The notes under the pieces are model-generated. The model was not told where the DNA came from and did not search any database. It worked only from the letters and a program-made list of their open reading frames with translations. DNA of 64,000 bases from Fictibacillus sp. BK138 (lineage in GTDB: Bacteria; Bacillota; Bacilli; Bacillales; Fictibacillaceae). Positions 42,731 to 51,528 of this stretch are shown one piece after another. The position numbers and the translations under genes are program-made. Position 1 is the stretch's first letter. Each line of letters starts with the position of its first letter. The stretch covers positions 434,001 to 498,000 of the forward strand of contig NZ_SGXL01000001.1 of NCBI RefSeq assembly GCF_004216955.1, in the 5' to 3' direction.

Positions 42731-43858
42731 TCAATATTCTGATACTAAAAGGTTTGATTCAACGTTATCACTATTTAACTTTTCAGACCCCCAAATCGCG
42801 AGTTGCAAGGTGACTGCGTCTTTGAAATTTCTTGGATTATAACCAGTGTCTTCAACAATCTTATTCAGCCGGTAGAGCAGGGTGTTTCGGTGAATAAAAA
42901 GTTCCTCAGAAGTTTGCTGGATATTAAAATCGTTATTGAAAAAGCACTCTAGAGTCTCTTTATATTTGATTAATGTTTCATGAAGGACCCTTTTTGAGAA
43001 ACGTTCTGCCACTTCTTTATTTAATTGGAAGATCAGAGCTTTAGATTCTATATCAGAATAGTAGACCATTACATCTTGGGGATTACTTATTGTAAGAGCA
43101 AGATCACAATCAAGATAGGATTGGCTGAATTTCTCCAACTGCTCAAATTGAGTACTGATGCCAATTCTATAATTAACATTAAGATTATGAAAAGTTCGTT
43201 CAATTTGATCAGCTATTCTTAAAAGTTCTTTAGAAGTAATATTGGATAATGCGATTAAGATACGATTCACATTTATAAATCCTAAGATACCATGTTCCTT
43301 CCCAATAATATTCTCAAGACTGCTAATGAGGGTTTGATTCGGAACGGTTCGATTAGACATTTGGATCACCAAGGTAATAAAAGGCGGTATTAAGGTTGAA
43401 TTCAGTAAGTTAAGACCACGTTCAATATTATTAAAGTCAGGTGCAGCCTTTAAGAGTTCTTCAATAATCATTTCTTTCGTACGAAGTTTCCACTCCAGTT
43501 GAGAATAAATATATTCTTGTTTAATCATTAATTCCGTTGTCATTTTAACGATTTCACCTAAATCTGTTAAATCATCTGGATTTCCAGTAATGCCAAGAAC
43601 ACCTACAATTTTACTCTGAAACATAATTGGCAGATTAACACCTGGCTGAGCACCTCGCCATTTGGCACGTTCCCCCTCATATATTTTAAGCGTTTCTCCA
43701 TTCTTCAAAACTTCAAGGGCGCCTTCATGTAAATCATCGATTCTAGATTGGTCACAAGACGCGAGAATAACTCCTTGGCTATTCATTATATTGATGTTTC
43801 TTTTTAGTTTTAATGCTGTTTCTTTCACAATAGAACTCGCAATATCCCGAGTTAACAT
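42731..43858 (-). CDS. CdaR/sugar-diacid-type transcriptional regulator
   Basis: 375 residues. The N-terminal diacid recognition domain (about 4-135) has NIMNSQGVILASCDQSRI and GVNLPIMFQSKIVGVLGITG. A GGDEF-like middle follows, and the C-terminal PucR/CdaR helix-turn-helix is TSEELFIHRNTLLYRLNKI. Such regulators activate genes for glycerate, glucarate or galactarate in response to the acid. It is divergent from the glycerate-kinase operon, so that operon is its likely target, and the poor -35 of that operon fits activation. Confidence 0.92.
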   Translation of the reverse strand: MLTRDIASSIVKETALKLKRNINIMNSQGVILASCDQSRIDDLHEGALEVLKNGETLKIYEGERAKWRGAQPGVNLPIMFQSKIVGVLGITGNPDDLTDLGEIVKMTTELMIKQEYIYSQLEWKLRTKEMIIEELLKAAPDFNNIERGLNLLNSTLIPPFITLVIQMSNRTVPNQTLISSLENIIGKEHGILGFINVNRILIALSNITSKELLRIADQIERTFHNLNVNYRIGISTQFEQLEKFSQSYLDCDLALTISNPQDVMVYYSDIESKALIFQLNKEVAERFSKRVLHETLIKYKETLECFFNNDFNIQQTSEELFIHRNTLLYRLNKIVEDTGYNPRNFKDAVTLQLAIWGSEKLNSDNVESNLLVSEY

Positions 43859-43974
43859 AATCAGTCCCCATTTTAGTCATAATCTATAAAATTTTCTGAC
43901 ATTTTATCCTTTTATTTATAGATTATATACGAAGATATTAATAGTCAAGTCTAGTATACTGTAAAAAACATACA

Positions 43975-43988
43975 TGAAAGCGTTTACA
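43975..43988. promoter_or_regulatory. Perfect cre site at the head of the lar/tetronate operon
   Basis: TGAAAGCGTTTACA matches the CcpA cre consensus at every position. It lies 13 bases before the glycerate kinase start, downstream of a TATACT -10 at 43955-43960. It should give glucose repression of the whole operon. Confidence 0.85.
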
Positions 43989-44000
43989 GAGGGGGTAATT

Positions 44001-45170
44001 ATGAAAATCGTTATAGCACCTGATTCATTTAAGGGTTCTTTAAGTGCTGTAGAAGCATCAAAATCTATTGAAAGGGGAGTAAAGAAAGTCTTTCCTCACG
44101 CAGAAATTGTTTTAAAACCAATGGGTGATGGTGGCGAGGGGACGATGGACACCCTTGTAGCTGTAACAGGTGGACGTAAAAAAACAGTTTGGGTTACTGA
44201 TCCTCTTGGTCAAAAGGTAGAAGCGGAATATGGGGTGCTAGGGGATGACAAAACATGTGTGATCGAGATGGCGAGTGCCTCCGGTTTATCTCTTATCCCG
44301 AAAGAAAAACTAAACCCACTAAAAACGACGACTTACGGTACAGGGGAATTATTAAAGCAAGCATTAAATGATGGATATTACTCTTTTATATTGGCGATAG
44401 GCGGTTCTGCAACAAATGATGGTGGTGCTGGAATGTTGCAGGCTTTAGGAATGAAAATCTTGGATGCTGAGAATAAGCAGATTGGCTTTGGCGGAGAGGA
44501 ATTGGACAAAGTTCAATCTCTAGATATGAGTGACTTTGACTCCAGAATAAAAGCTAGCGAATTTATAATCGCTTCTGATGTACAAAATCCGTTAATTGGG
44601 CAGCTTGGAGCATCTCATGTATTCGGTCCTCAAAAAGGAGCTTCTTCAGAGGACGTACTTCTCTTGGATTCATGCATGACGAATTGGGCAAATATTGTTG
44701 AAAAACATACAGGAGTCCATCTTCATAACCTACCAGGGGCAGGGGCTGCAGGCGGTATTGGAGGAGCATTTCAAGCTTTTTTTCCATCTGAAACGAGACG
44801 TGGGATAGATATTGTCATTGAGTATTCAAAGCTTAATGAAGCTCTTCTTGGAGCTGACCTTGTGATTACAGGGGAAGGACAAGTTGATTTCCAGACGGCC
44901 TCGGGCAAAGTACCGATGGGAGTAGCACAAGCAGCAAAGTCTAATAACGTATCAACGGTAGTAATAGCAGGTTCAATCGGAAAAGGAATTAAGGAATTGT
45001 ATCGTTTTGGAATTGTAAGCGTTAACAGTATTTTAAATAAACCGATGACGCTAAATCAAGCTTTTGAACGTGCCTCTGAGCTTGTTGAAGAAAGCTCAGA
45101 ACAAATTGTTCGCACTTTTTTTCATAAACAAATCAATTTAAAGAAGGAGGTTTTACAGTATGAAAATTAA
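44001..45170 (+). CDS. glxK: Glycerate kinase
   Basis: 389 residues from ATG 44001 with AGAGGGGG upstream. Glycerate kinase type 1 motifs: MKIVIAPDSFKGSLSA, KPMGDGGEGTMD, GTGELLKQAL, GGSATNDGGAGMLQALG, FGPQKGAS and GEGQVDFQTASGKVP. It phosphorylates D-glycerate to phosphoglycerate, feeding glycolysis. First gene of the operon, overlapping the permease gene by 11 bases. A second glycerate kinase starts at 63319. Confidence 0.95.
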   Translation: MKIVIAPDSFKGSLSAVEASKSIERGVKKVFPHAEIVLKPMGDGGEGTMDTLVAVTGGRKKTVWVTDPLGQKVEAEYGVLGDDKTCVIEMASASGLSLIPKEKLNPLKTTTYGTGELLKQALNDGYYSFILAIGGSATNDGGAGMLQALGMKILDAENKQIGFGGEELDKVQSLDMSDFDSRIKASEFIIASDVQNPLIGQLGASHVFGPQKGASSEDVLLLDSCMTNWANIVEKHTGVHLHNLPGAGAAGGIGGAFQAFFPSETRRGIDIVIEYSKLNEALLGADLVITGEGQVDFQTASGKVPMGVAQAAKSNNVSTVVIAGSIGKGIKELYRFGIVSVNSILNKPMTLNQAFERASELVEESSEQIVRTFFHKQINLKKEVLQYEN

Positions 45171-46284
45171 ACAGACGATTGAAAAAGTACCAGGAGGGTT
45201 AATGGTAGTACCACTTTTGTTCGGTGCACTTTTAAATACGATAGACCAGCTGCATATTCCTTTTGTTATGGACATCCTAAAATCGCTGGGGGCTGCAGAG
45301 ACTCCTGAAGGTAACTATGAATTCTTAAGAATCGGCGGTTTTTCAGAAGCGTTATTTAAAAATGGTGCACTTGTTTTAATTGCCTTGTTCCTTTTCAGTG
45401 CAGGTAGCCAAATGAATCTGAAAGTGGGAGGACGTGCGTTAAAAAAGGGAGTATTGCTGACAACTTCTAAGTATTTAACCGGTCTAGCTGTTGGTCTATT
45501 ATTTGGTTATTTCTTTGATCCGATGGACGGGTTCCTTGGATTATCAACACTAGCAATTATTGCAGCGATGACTAATGGTAATGGTGGAATGTATGTTGCT
45601 TTAACAGGACAATATGGCAACCGTTCAGATGTTGGGGCTGTTTCTGTACTTTCATTAAACGATGGTCCATTTTTCACACTAATGTCATTAGGGTTACTTG
45701 GTTCAAGCTTCCCGATGATTGCTTTTATCGCTGTTCTATTGCCGATTGCTCTAGGTATGCTTCTTGGCAACTTAGATCCTGAAATCAGAGAGTTCTTAAA
45801 ACCAGGTGAACTTTTGCCGGTTCCATTCTTTGCATTTGCTTTAGGGGCAGGAATGAACCTTGCTAACTTCTTTAACCCTTCAGTAGTTGCAGCAGGTCTT
45901 GCAATCGGAGTTGGTACTACTGTCCTTACAGCTGCAACAGGAATACTTGTTTTTAAACTATTTAAAGAAAAGAGTTATATTGCGCCTGTTTCTGAAGCAT
46001 CGACAGCAGGTAATGCGGCTGCTACACCAGCTGCTATCGCTGCTGCAGCGGCAATTGCTGCAAGCTCAGGAATGATGACCCAGGCAGAAGCTGATGGTTA
46101 TGCAAACATCGTTAATATCGCAACAGCCCAAATTTCCATTGCAACCTTAACAACGGCCCTTCTATGCCCGGTCGCTGTCATTTTAGTCGACAAGTGGCAA
46201 AAGAAAAAAGGCATTGACGGGAAGATTGAAGACATTGATCGACAAACTCAATATGAAGGAAACAAAGAAGTCAATATAGGGTAA
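45160..46284 (+). CDS. KdgT-family permease (2-keto-3-deoxygluconate type)
   Basis: 374 residues with about ten helices. KIKQTIEKVPGGLMVVPLLFGALLNT, NGNGGMYVALTGQYG and EASTAGNAAATPAAIAAA are hallmarks of the KDGT family. No 2-keto-3-deoxygluconate kinase or aldolase is present here, so in this operon it more likely imports a C3 or C4 sugar acid such as glycerate, erythronate or threonate. AAGGAGG precedes the ATG. Confidence 0.9.
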   Translation: MKIKQTIEKVPGGLMVVPLLFGALLNTIDQLHIPFVMDILKSLGAAETPEGNYEFLRIGGFSEALFKNGALVLIALFLFSAGSQMNLKVGGRALKKGVLLTTSKYLTGLAVGLLFGYFFDPMDGFLGLSTLAIIAAMTNGNGGMYVALTGQYGNRSDVGAVSVLSLNDGPFFTLMSLGLLGSSFPMIAFIAVLLPIALGMLLGNLDPEIREFLKPGELLPVPFFAFALGAGMNLANFFNPSVVAAGLAIGVGTTVLTAATGILVFKLFKEKSYIAPVSEASTAGNAAATPAAIAAAAAIAASSGMMTQAEADGYANIVNIATAQISIATLTTALLCPVAVILVDKWQKKKGIDGKIEDIDRQTQYEGNKEVNIG

Positions 46285-46291
46285 ACAAATC

Positions 46292-46337
46292 AAGGCTATT
46301 ACAGATGAAGTGACACTCTGTATGGCCTTTCCTTCTT
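46292..46337 (+). terminator. Possible internal terminator between permease and larA
   Basis: AAGGCT pairs with GGCCTT and inner ACAGA with TCTGT, followed by TTTCCTTCTTT. If real it would lower expression of the downstream genes relative to the kinase and permease. Confidence 0.45.
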
Positions 46338-46386
46338 TAAAAGTGATTGATATAAAACAACCTAAAATAGAAAGGGAATGCATCCA

Positions 46387-47649
46387 ATGAATACTACTTT
46401 ATTATATGGAAATAACGGATTAGAACTCAATTTACCGAATAATGCATTTTTGGTGGAGCCCAAAAATCTGCCAGGCTTAGAAAATGATAAGGATGCTGTA
46501 ATGAATGCGCTGGAAAATCCAATAGGCACAGCACCATTAAAGGAAATGGTTAAGTCAACGGATACAGTTGCCATCGTAATCAGTGACATCACAAGGCCAA
46601 CACCGAACCATAAGTTAGTTCCATGGCTGATTGAAGAGTTAAAGCATGTTCCACACGAAAATTTTGTAATCATCAATGGTACAGGTACTCATCGAGATCA
46701 GACACGTGAAGAGTTCGTTCAGATGCTGGGCGAGTGGGTGGTGAATAATATTCGGATTATTAACAACCACTGCCATGACAAGGAAACATTAGTTAACCTT
46801 GGAGAGAGTAAATACGGTTGTGATGTTTACCTGAACAAGGATTATGTAGAAGCGGATTTTCGTATTGTAACGGGATTCATTGAACCACACTTTTTTGCAG
46901 GTTTTTCAGGAGGACCAAAAGGAACTATGCCTGGAATCGCTGGAATTGAAACAATCATGACCTTTCATAATGCCAGAATGATCGGTGATCCAAGAGCAAC
47001 ATGGGGGAACATGGAAGATAATCCTGTTCAGGACATGACGAGAGAAATTAATCGTTTATGCAAGGCAGACTTCATGTTGAACGTAACATTAAACAGAGAA
47101 AAAGAAATAACTTCTGTTTTTGCAGGTGAGTTGTACGAAGCACATGATAGAGGATGTGCTTTTGCAAAAGAACATGCCATGATTCGCTGTGATGAAAGAT
47201 TTGATGTTGTTATAACTTCGAACTCAGGTTATCCACTCGACCAGAACCTATACCAAGCTGTAAAGGGAATGAGTGCAGCACACAAAATCGTAAAAAAGGG
47301 TGGGGCTATTATTATAGCTTCTGAATGTTCGGACGGACTTCCAAGCCACGGGAACTATTCAAAAATCTTCGAGATGGCGAGCAGCCCTCAAGAGCTCCTG
47401 GATATGATTAACAATCCAGAATTTAAAATGTTTGACCAGTGGCAGGTCCAAAAGCAAGCAGTTATTCAGGTCTGGGCAGATGTGTATGTATATTCGAAAC
47501 TGACAGAAGAACAGGTTAATGGAGCTATGCTGAAGAGCACCCAAAATATAGAACAAACGTTAGAAGAGCTGAAGAGTCAATTTGGAGAAAACATGTCTGT
47601 TGCAGTTATGCCGTTAGGTCCGTTAACCATTCCATATGTTGAAGAATAA
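46387..47649 (+). CDS. larA: LarA-family nickel-dependent hydroxyacid racemase/epimerase
   Basis: 420 residues from ATG 46387; GAAAGGGA lies at a good distance for it but too close to the ATG at 46378. All LarA catalytic features are present: SDITRPTP (Asp67, Arg70), GTHRD (His102), and PHFFAGFSGGPKGTMPG with His168 and Lys178 ten residues apart. Lys178 is the residue that in LarA holds the nickel pincer cofactor. His194 follows in TFHNARM. LarA homologues interconvert configurations at C2 of alpha-hydroxy acids by hydride transfer. With an acid-sugar kinase and PdxA2 next to it, the substrate is more likely a tetronate or glycerate than lactate. Cofactor genes are in the same operon. Confidence 0.9.
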   Translation: MNTTLLYGNNGLELNLPNNAFLVEPKNLPGLENDKDAVMNALENPIGTAPLKEMVKSTDTVAIVISDITRPTPNHKLVPWLIEELKHVPHENFVIINGTGTHRDQTREEFVQMLGEWVVNNIRIINNHCHDKETLVNLGESKYGCDVYLNKDYVEADFRIVTGFIEPHFFAGFSGGPKGTMPGIAGIETIMTFHNARMIGDPRATWGNMEDNPVQDMTREINRLCKADFMLNVTLNREKEITSVFAGELYEAHDRGCAFAKEHAMIRCDERFDVVITSNSGYPLDQNLYQAVKGMSAAHKIVKKGGAIIIASECSDGLPSHGNYSKIFEMASSPQELLDMINNPEFKMFDQWQVQKQAVIQVWADVYVYSKLTEEQVNGAMLKSTQNIEQTLEELKSQFGENMSVAVMPLGPLTIPYVEE

Positions 47650-47667
47650 GACAGGGGAATTTTCATA

Positions 47668-48921
47668 ATGAAAAAGATAATTATGATTGCAGATGACCTG
47701 ACAGGTGCTTGCGATGCGGGTGTACAGTTCACACAGAAAGGGTTTAAGACGGTTGTCTGTTTTGAGAAAGAATCAGCAGACAAGATTCAGGCTGATGTTG
47801 TCGTAATGGATACAAACAGCCGGGCCTTGCCAAAAGTAGACGCATACAGCGCAGTCAAAAAAACGGTATCAGATTTAAACAAAGAAGACCTTGAATTGGT
47901 GTATAAAAAGATTGATTCTACTCTCCGTGGTAATCTCGGAACGGAGATAGATGCTTTAATGAACAGTCATTCTTTCGATTTTGCAATAATTGCACCTGCG
48001 TTGCCTTCGCTCGGGAGAACGACAAAAAACGGTGTTCAATATTTAAAAGGTACACCGGTTGAAAAAACGGAAATTGCAAATGATCCGAAAACGCCGGTAA
48101 CAGAATCTAGTATAGTTAAATTACTATCTTTCCAATCTCAGCGAGCAGCATCTTTATTTCCTAAGTCTTTTATTAAGGAAAATATTAAAAGGGTTCAAGA
48201 ACTCGTAAAAGACCATTTAGAGAAAAGAGTTTCATTGTTTGTATGTGATGCAGAAAGTGAAAACGATCTTAAAGAAATTGCTGCTGTCTTTCGTTTGCTT
48301 CCTTATAAAATACTATGGGTAGGTTCTGCAGGACTGGCAGAATGGCTTACTTCTAGTTATGAGGGCAACAAGTACGAAACAAATCAACAACTTGAAAAAG
48401 GCGACCATCCAGTCTTAGTGGTCGCAGGAAGCCGCTCTGGTGTAGCAAAAAACCAGGTAGATACACTATTGCGTTTAGCGGATATGAGGCGAGTTAAGCT
48501 GTCTGTAGAGGTGCTGCCTGAGGAACATACGAGAGATTCTGAGATAGATAGATGTGAGGCAGAAGTAACCGATTATTTAAAAAAGGGTCATGATGTTGTT
48601 TTATATGTGAATCAAGAAAACTCAGCAGTAAAATCTTCTGAATTGCCATCTTTGATTGAGAATTGTTTAAGCAAAATCGTATTAGATGCTAGCAGAGATA
48701 TTAAACTGAATGGAATTGTCCTTACGGGTGGAGACACCGCAAAAGCAATATGCAAAGAGCTTGGAGTAACAGGAATCGAACTTATCGATGAAATAGAAAG
48801 CGGGTTGCCTCTATCAAAGATGATAGGGGGTCCGGGATACCTTACCGTGACGAAAGCCGGTGCTTTTGGTTCGGATACTTCTTTGTATCATGCTGTAAAA
48901 CGATTAAAAGGAGACTTGTAA
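47668..48921 (+). CDS. DUF1537-family four-carbon acid sugar kinase
   Basis: 417 residues. The N-terminal domain starts MIADDLTGACDAG with the substrate site KKIDSTLRGNLGTEI. The C-terminal nucleotide domain has LVVAGSRSGVAKNQ and LTGGDTAKAIC, then GGPGYLTVTKAGAFG. Members (OtnK, DtnK, DenK) phosphorylate D-threonate, D-erythronate or related acids at O4. Pairing with a PdxA2-like gene 3 bases downstream is the known arrangement for D-threonate use (DtnK-PdxA2). Confidence 0.92.
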   Translation: MKKIIMIADDLTGACDAGVQFTQKGFKTVVCFEKESADKIQADVVVMDTNSRALPKVDAYSAVKKTVSDLNKEDLELVYKKIDSTLRGNLGTEIDALMNSHSFDFAIIAPALPSLGRTTKNGVQYLKGTPVEKTEIANDPKTPVTESSIVKLLSFQSQRAASLFPKSFIKENIKRVQELVKDHLEKRVSLFVCDAESENDLKEIAAVFRLLPYKILWVGSAGLAEWLTSSYEGNKYETNQQLEKGDHPVLVVAGSRSGVAKNQVDTLLRLADMRRVKLSVEVLPEEHTRDSEIDRCEAEVTDYLKKGHDVVLYVNQENSAVKSSELPSLIENCLSKIVLDASRDIKLNGIVLTGGDTAKAICKELGVTGIELIDEIESGLPLSKMIGGPGYLTVTKAGAFGSDTSLYHAVKRLKGDL

Positions 48922-48924
48922 ACT

Positions 48925-49938
48925 ATGAAACCTGTTATAGCGATTACGATGGGTGACGCGGCTGGTGTTGGTCCGGAAATTATTATAAAGGCTCTGGAAA
49001 AAGAAATGATCCATAAAATGTGCCAACCTGTGGTGATTGGAGACAGCACGATTTTAAAGCGTGCATTAAACTTTGTAAATTCAACCCTTCATATAAATCC
49101 GATATCAGAAATTAACGAAGCAGTATTTGAGCAGGAGACGATTAATTGCTACGACTTAGGATTGTTAGATGAACAACTTCCAGTAGGCAAAGTGTCAAAA
49201 GAAGCAGGAAATGCAGCTTTTCGTTATTTAGAAAAAGCCATTGCTCTTGCTAAGGAAAAGACAATCGATGCGATTTGCACAGCTCCTTTAAATAAAGAAG
49301 CACTTCATCTATCCGGACATATTTATCCGGGGCACACAGAAATTCTGGCTGAACTGACAGAAACATCTGATTATGCCATGATGCTGTCTGCGCCAAATCT
49401 AAAGGTGATCCATGTTACAACTCATGTTGGTTTAATTAAGGCAGTGGAACTTATTAATCCAGACCGTGTCTATCAAGTTATTAAGCTGGCAGATGAAACA
49501 TTGAAAAAAGCAGGCAATATAGCGCCTAAAATTGCTGTATGCGGCATCAACCCGCATGCTGGCGAGAACGGGTTGTTTGGTAACGGGGAGGAAGAAGAAA
49601 AAATCGTTCCGGCTGTAATGAAGGCACAGGATAACAACATCGATGTTGTTGGACCGCTGCCTGCGGATACGCTGTTCTTCAGGGCGACTCGAGGAGATTT
49701 TGATATTGTGATTGCCATGTACCATGATCAAGGTCACGGACCTATCAAAGTGCTCGGACTGGAATCAGGCGTCAATATTACAGTAGGCCTTCCTATTATC
49801 AGAACTAGTGTTGATCACGGGACAGCTTTTGATATTGCTGGAAAAGGAATTGCAAGTGAAGAAAGCTTAGTAGAAGCGATCAGACAAGCTGTTGAGCTTG
49901 CTCCAAAAAACGAGCAAAAGGATGGGGTACATTGCTGA
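48925..49938 (+). CDS. pdxA2: PdxA2-like 4-phospho-tetronate dehydrogenase
   Basis: 337 residues of the PdxA family. Metal-binding His residues occur in YPGHTE, THVGLIKA and AMYHDQGHGPIK. Other motifs are TMGDAAGVGPEI, CTAPLNKEAL and CGINPHAGENGLFG. True PdxA makes vitamin B6. In operons with a DUF1537 kinase the PdxA2 form oxidatively decarboxylates D-threonate- or D-erythronate-4-phosphate to dihydroxyacetone phosphate and CO2. The context supports that role. Overlaps larE by 7 bases. Confidence 0.9.
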   Translation: MKPVIAITMGDAAGVGPEIIIKALEKEMIHKMCQPVVIGDSTILKRALNFVNSTLHINPISEINEAVFEQETINCYDLGLLDEQLPVGKVSKEAGNAAFRYLEKAIALAKEKTIDAICTAPLNKEALHLSGHIYPGHTEILAELTETSDYAMMLSAPNLKVIHVTTHVGLIKAVELINPDRVYQVIKLADETLKKAGNIAPKIAVCGINPHAGENGLFGNGEEEEKIVPAVMKAQDNNIDVVGPLPADTLFFRATRGDFDIVIAMYHDQGHGPIKVLGLESGVNITVGLPIIRTSVDHGTAFDIAGKGIASEESLVEAIRQAVELAPKNEQKDGVHC

Positions 49939-50747
49939 ATGCTAAATTAAAGAAACTTCAGGATATCTTAACTGAAATGAAGACGGTTGTTATTGCATTC
50001 TCAGGCGGGGTAGACAGTACGTTTTTATTAAAAGTTGCCGTTGACACTCTTGGTCGTGATAACGTTCTTGCGGTTACAGCTGATAGTGAAACTTACCCTT
50101 TTGAGGAATTAGAGGAAGCAAAGAAACTGGCTGTTAAACTCGGTGCAAGGCATGAAGTAATTGAAACTTCAGAATTAAATATTCCAGGATACTCTGAAAA
50201 TACGCCAAACCGATGCTACTTTTGCAAGAAAAGCTTGTTTGAACACCTTGTCCCAATCATGCACGCACATCAGTATAAAAACATTGCATTTGGTCTTATT
50301 GCGGACGACCTTGGTGAACATCGCCCAGGGACAAAAGCGGCAAGAGAATTCAAAGTTAGAGGCCCTCTGCAGGAAGCAGACCTTTATAAAAGTGAGATTA
50401 GAGAATTATCTCAAGCGATGGGTATACCAACATGGGACAAGCCGTCTTTTGCCTGTCTTTCTTCAAGAATTGCTTATGGTGAAGAAATTACGATGGAAAA
50501 GCTTAGGAAAGTGGACTTATCTGAACAAGCAGTCAGAGCAATAGGAATTCGCCAGGTAAGAGTCCGTACACATGGAGAAATGGCAAGAATAGAAGTAGAA
50601 CCATCTGAGATGCCTAAATTAATGGAACATCATCAGGAGATAACTGAAAAACTAAAAAGTTTTGGCTATACGTATGTAACGATGGACCTCACAGGGTATA
50701 AAAGTGGAAGCATGAACAAAGTACTTCAAGGAATCGAATTAGCATAG
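49932..50747 (+). CDS. larE: LarE, sulphur transferase for the nickel pincer cofactor
   Basis: 271 residues, TTG start with GGATGGGG upstream. PP-loop SGGVDSTFLLK near residue 24 activates the substrate with ATP. Cys175 in PSFACLSSR is the position whose sulphur is given up in sacrificial LarE enzymes. CYFCKKSLF (Cys95, Cys98) is also typical. LarE inserts the two sulphur atoms that later bind nickel. Translationally coupled to pdxA2. Confidence 0.94.
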   Translation: MLNAKLKKLQDILTEMKTVVIAFSGGVDSTFLLKVAVDTLGRDNVLAVTADSETYPFEELEEAKKLAVKLGARHEVIETSELNIPGYSENTPNRCYFCKKSLFEHLVPIMHAHQYKNIAFGLIADDLGEHRPGTKAAREFKVRGPLQEADLYKSEIRELSQAMGIPTWDKPSFACLSSRIAYGEEITMEKLRKVDLSEQAVRAIGIRQVRVRTHGEMARIEVEPSEMPKLMEHHQEITEKLKSFGYTYVTMDLTGYKSGSMNKVLQGIELA

Positions 50748-50778
50748 CGTTTAAAGCTGTTTTCGTAAAAGGAGTTCC

Positions 50779-51528
50779 ATGTCTTTTACTAGCAGTAAAA
50801 AGTCAAATAAAAACAAGTCAGCAGGTGATGGTATGGAGAAATTTGAAGACCTAGGATTCAGTAAGGTTGATTTTGACAGAGAAAAACGAACAGGGTATCC
50901 AGAAGTCATATATGGAGAAGGTAAGACAGCTCTGCAAATTCAGCAAATCATGACTAAACTCATTGAAAAGCATGGAAAAGTGCTTGTAACAAGAGTTGAT
51001 GAAGAAAAAGGAAGTTCTTTGATCGAAGCTTTTCCTTTGGCACAATATGATTGTACATCACGGATTCTGCAATATGGAGTTCCTGAACGGCAGTATGGTG
51101 GAGAAGTGATGGTGTTATGTGCGGGAACATCCGATTTATTCGTCGCAGAAGAGGCTGCTATTACGGCCGAGTGGATGGGATGTAAAGTTAAACGATTATA
51201 TGATGTAGGAGTAGCAGGAATAGACCGGCTATTAGCCTATCGAGAAGAAATTACAAAAGCAAGCGTGCTTATCGTAGTAGCAGGAATGGAAGGGGCATTG
51301 CCGAGTGTCGTTGGGGGAATGGTGCGGCGTCCAGTGATTGCAGTCCCAACATCTGTAGGATATGGGGCTCATCTTCAAGGTTTAACACCTCTCCTTACCA
51401 TGTTGACTTCATGTGCTTCAGGAATGAGTGTAGTTAATATTGATAATGGATTTGGTGCAGCATATCAGGCAGCGCTGATTTTAAAGCTTGCTTCAGAGGG
51501 GGTTCATCATGAAGACCCTGTATCTTGA
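50779..51528 (+). CDS. larB: LarB, P2CMN synthase
   Basis: 249 residues. The C-terminal half is PurE-like, with VLCAGTSDLFVAEEAAITAE, YDVGVAGIDRLL, VVAGMEGALPSVVGG and PVIAVPTSVGYG. LarB carboxylates and hydrolyses nicotinic acid adenine dinucleotide, giving the first cofactor intermediate. AAAAGGAG precedes the ATG. Overlaps larC by 20 bases. Confidence 0.94.
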   Translation: MSFTSSKKSNKNKSAGDGMEKFEDLGFSKVDFDREKRTGYPEVIYGEGKTALQIQQIMTKLIEKHGKVLVTRVDEEKGSSLIEAFPLAQYDCTSRILQYGVPERQYGGEVMVLCAGTSDLFVAEEAAITAEWMGCKVKRLYDVGVAGIDRLLAYREEITKASVLIVVAGMEGALPSVVGGMVRRPVIAVPTSVGYGAHLQGLTPLLTMLTSCASGMSVVNIDNGFGAAYQAALILKLASEGVHHEDPVS